NCBI GenBank assembly: GCA_016934535.1
Contig: JAFGSQ010000044.1
Location: 1 to 6,455 of the forward strand
Length of the DNA stretch: 6,455 nucleotides
Origin: a candidate division WOR-3 bacterium
GTDB lineage: Bacteria; SDB-A
Direction of reading: 5' to 3'
This document shows positions 5,664 to 6,455 of the stretch, piece by piece. The first letter of the stretch is position 1; each line of letters begins with the position of its first letter. Under the pieces are notes generated by a model, which saw only the letters and a list, made by a program, of their open reading frames with translations, did no database searches and was not told the DNA's origin. Both the position numbers and the translations under genes were made by a program.

Positions 5664-6200
5664 ATGAAGGTAATGTTTTTACTGGCATTTCTCATTGCGT
5701 TCTCTATATCGTTGAATTCTGAAGTAGTAAACCCCGATCCCGAGATAGTAGAACTCGGAGAAATGACAGTCATAGGTTATCAGTCCCTTATCAGTATGAA
5801 GCACAATCTGATATTCGATCTTTGGATGAGATACATGGCCAAGATCGGAGAGATCCAGAATCTATCCGACCCTAAAGTCAGCTTGGGTATAACTTACTGG
5901 GGAGAAGAGAAAGACGACGATTATTTGTTCTTCCACCTTGTTGGAATGCAGGTTACGGACTTCTCAGTTATACCTCAGGGAATGACCTATCTCATCATTC
6001 CCGCGCATAAATACGCGAAATTCACTCACAGAGGCTCTCTGGAAAGCCTTTCGGAAACTTACGGTTTCATATACAGCGAATGGGCGGCTTCCGGTGTATA
6101 TCCGATTTCCGGGGATTTCTTTGAATTAGAATGGTACGACGAAAGATTCAACCCCTCGAGTTCCGAGTCAGAATTGGACATCTACGTACCTATAAACTGA
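5664..6200 (+). CDS. Exported single-domain GyrI-like (AraC effector-binding) protein
   Basis: The 178-residue product begins with a short Sec signal peptide (MKVMFLLAFLIAFSISLNS; likely cut near residue 19, no lipobox cysteine). The remainder is a single GyrI-like/AraC effector-binding domain. It shows an opening strand VELGEMTVIGYQ (29-40), helix FDLWMRYMAKI (51-61), SLGITYW (73-79) and YLFFHLVGMQV (87-97). IPQGMTYLIIPAHKYAKFTHRG (103-124), the helix ETYGFIYSEW (131-140), and FELEWYDERF (153-162) with E156 at the family's conserved glutamate follow; it closes with LDIYVPI. Length matches a free-standing domain of the family. Such domains bind small hydrophobic or cationic ligands in cytoplasmic regulators, and some hydrolyse cyclopropanoid toxins. 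What is odd is the export signal, and the mature protein has no cysteine. ATG follows GGAGGT at five bases. Divergent from the membrane AraC gene; closed by a strong terminator, so monocistronic. Its ligand is unknown. Confidence 0.82.
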   Translation: MKVMFLLAFLIAFSISLNSEVVNPDPEIVELGEMTVIGYQSLISMKHNLIFDLWMRYMAKIGEIQNLSDPKVSLGITYWGEEKDDDYLFFHLVGMQVTDFSVIPQGMTYLIIPAHKYAKFTHRGSLESLSETYGFIYSEWAASGVYPISGDFFELEWYDERFNPSSSESELDIYVPIN

Positions 6201-6213
6201 AATATTCTTTCAT

Positions 6214-6250
6214 AGGGGGCAGGCTTATGACCCGCCCCCTTCCTTTTTCC
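6214..6250 (+). terminator. Strong intrinsic terminator after the GyrI-like gene
   Basis: AGGGGGC (6214-6220) pairs with GCCCCCT (6234-6240). An A-C mismatch and two more G-C pairs (6222-6223 with 6231-6232) follow, around a 7-base loop. The stem is followed at once by TCCTTTTTCC. It lies 14 bases after the stop codon at 6198-6200 and separates this gene from the next on the same strand. Confidence 0.88.
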
Positions 6251-6286
6251 CTTATTTGCCGTCTGGAAATTCAGATCAAACATGAT

Positions 6287-6315
6287 TTTACATTTTCAGA
6301 ACCATGTAATACACT
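6287..6315 (+). promoter_or_regulatory. Probable promoter of the last gene
   Basis: TTTACA (6287-6292, one base from consensus) and TACACT (6310-6315, two bases from consensus) are separated by 17 bases. Transcription would begin near 6322, giving a leader of about 40 bases with AAGGAG at 6352-6357. The terminator just upstream means that this gene needs its own promoter, which supports the call. Confidence 0.5.
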
Positions 6316-6362
6316 AGCTTTTGAGTTCTCTATCCATTAAATTAAGAACACAAGGAGAAATC

Positions 6363-6455
6363 ATGAAATGTGCGTTATTATTTTTCGCGCTTTTGGCACT
6401 GATCCTTCCATTACATATTTTTGCAGAAGATGTCCTTGTCTCAATTGATCTCGAC
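6363..6455 (+). CDS. Start of an exported protein, product unknown (partial)
   Basis: ATG 6363 is preceded by AAGGAG at five bases and opens a frame that stays clear to the window end, giving 31 residues. The product begins MKCALLFFALLALILPLHIF, a typical Sec signal peptide, probably cut after IFA (residue 21), then reads EDVLVSIDLD. The single cysteine is at position 3, too early for a lipobox, so a soluble or outer-surface protein is more likely than a lipoprotein. Too little of the mature protein is present to name a family. Its own promoter and the terminator upstream indicate a separate transcript from the GyrI-like gene. Confidence 0.75.
   Translation, partial: MKCALLFFALLALILPLHIFAEDVLVSIDLD

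Noticed and set aside
6131-6340. Plus-strand open frame overlapping the end of the GyrI-like gene
   Set aside because: It runs through the intrinsic terminator at 6214-6250 and overlaps a well-supported gene in another frame.

Overview
The window carries five protein genes (three complete, two cut by the window edges) from a bacterium that I cannot name firmly. Clear Shine-Dalgarno sites and TTGACA/TATAAT-type promoters argue against typical Bacteroidetes. The secreted beta-helix protein with a C-terminal FlgD/Por-like tail, the two short exported proteins and the membrane-bound AraC regulator fit a Gram-negative of the wider FCB neighbourhood or a candidate phylum such as WOR-3 or Cloacimonadota. 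This placement is inference from gene style only.

Layout. Bases 1-790 are strongly AT-rich: the 3' end of an unrecognised gene (2-301), then a non-coding stretch. That stretch holds a repeat-like block (490-681) with CACGAAG units, near-perfect hairpins sharing an ATTTGC/GCAAAT core, and inverted ACC(A/G)CGAA ends. From about 800 the composition changes to ordinary coding DNA. A sigma-70-type promoter (802-830) drives a CASTOR/POLLUX-type ion channel with two RCK domains (863-2764). It faces, tail to tail, a secreted parallel beta-helix protein (2803-4251, minus strand). Upstream of that on the same strand lies a membrane-bound AraC-family regulator (4421-5542). Its promoter places the expected transcription start on the A of the ATG, so the mRNA is probably leaderless.

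Divergent from the regulator, across about 120 bases, is an exported protein made of a single GyrI-like/AraC effector-binding domain (5664-6200), ended by a strong intrinsic terminator. A last gene begins at 6363 with a signal peptide and runs off the window.

The most interesting unit is the divergent pair at 4421-6200. Effector-binding domains of the GyrI type are usually cytoplasmic and often fused to an AraC/MerR DNA-binding domain. Here the binding domain is exported on its own, while the neighbouring AraC regulator has a seven-helix membrane domain in place of a soluble sensor. This suggests, without proving it, a split ligand-sensing system. The channel and the beta-helix protein show no evident functional link to this pair.
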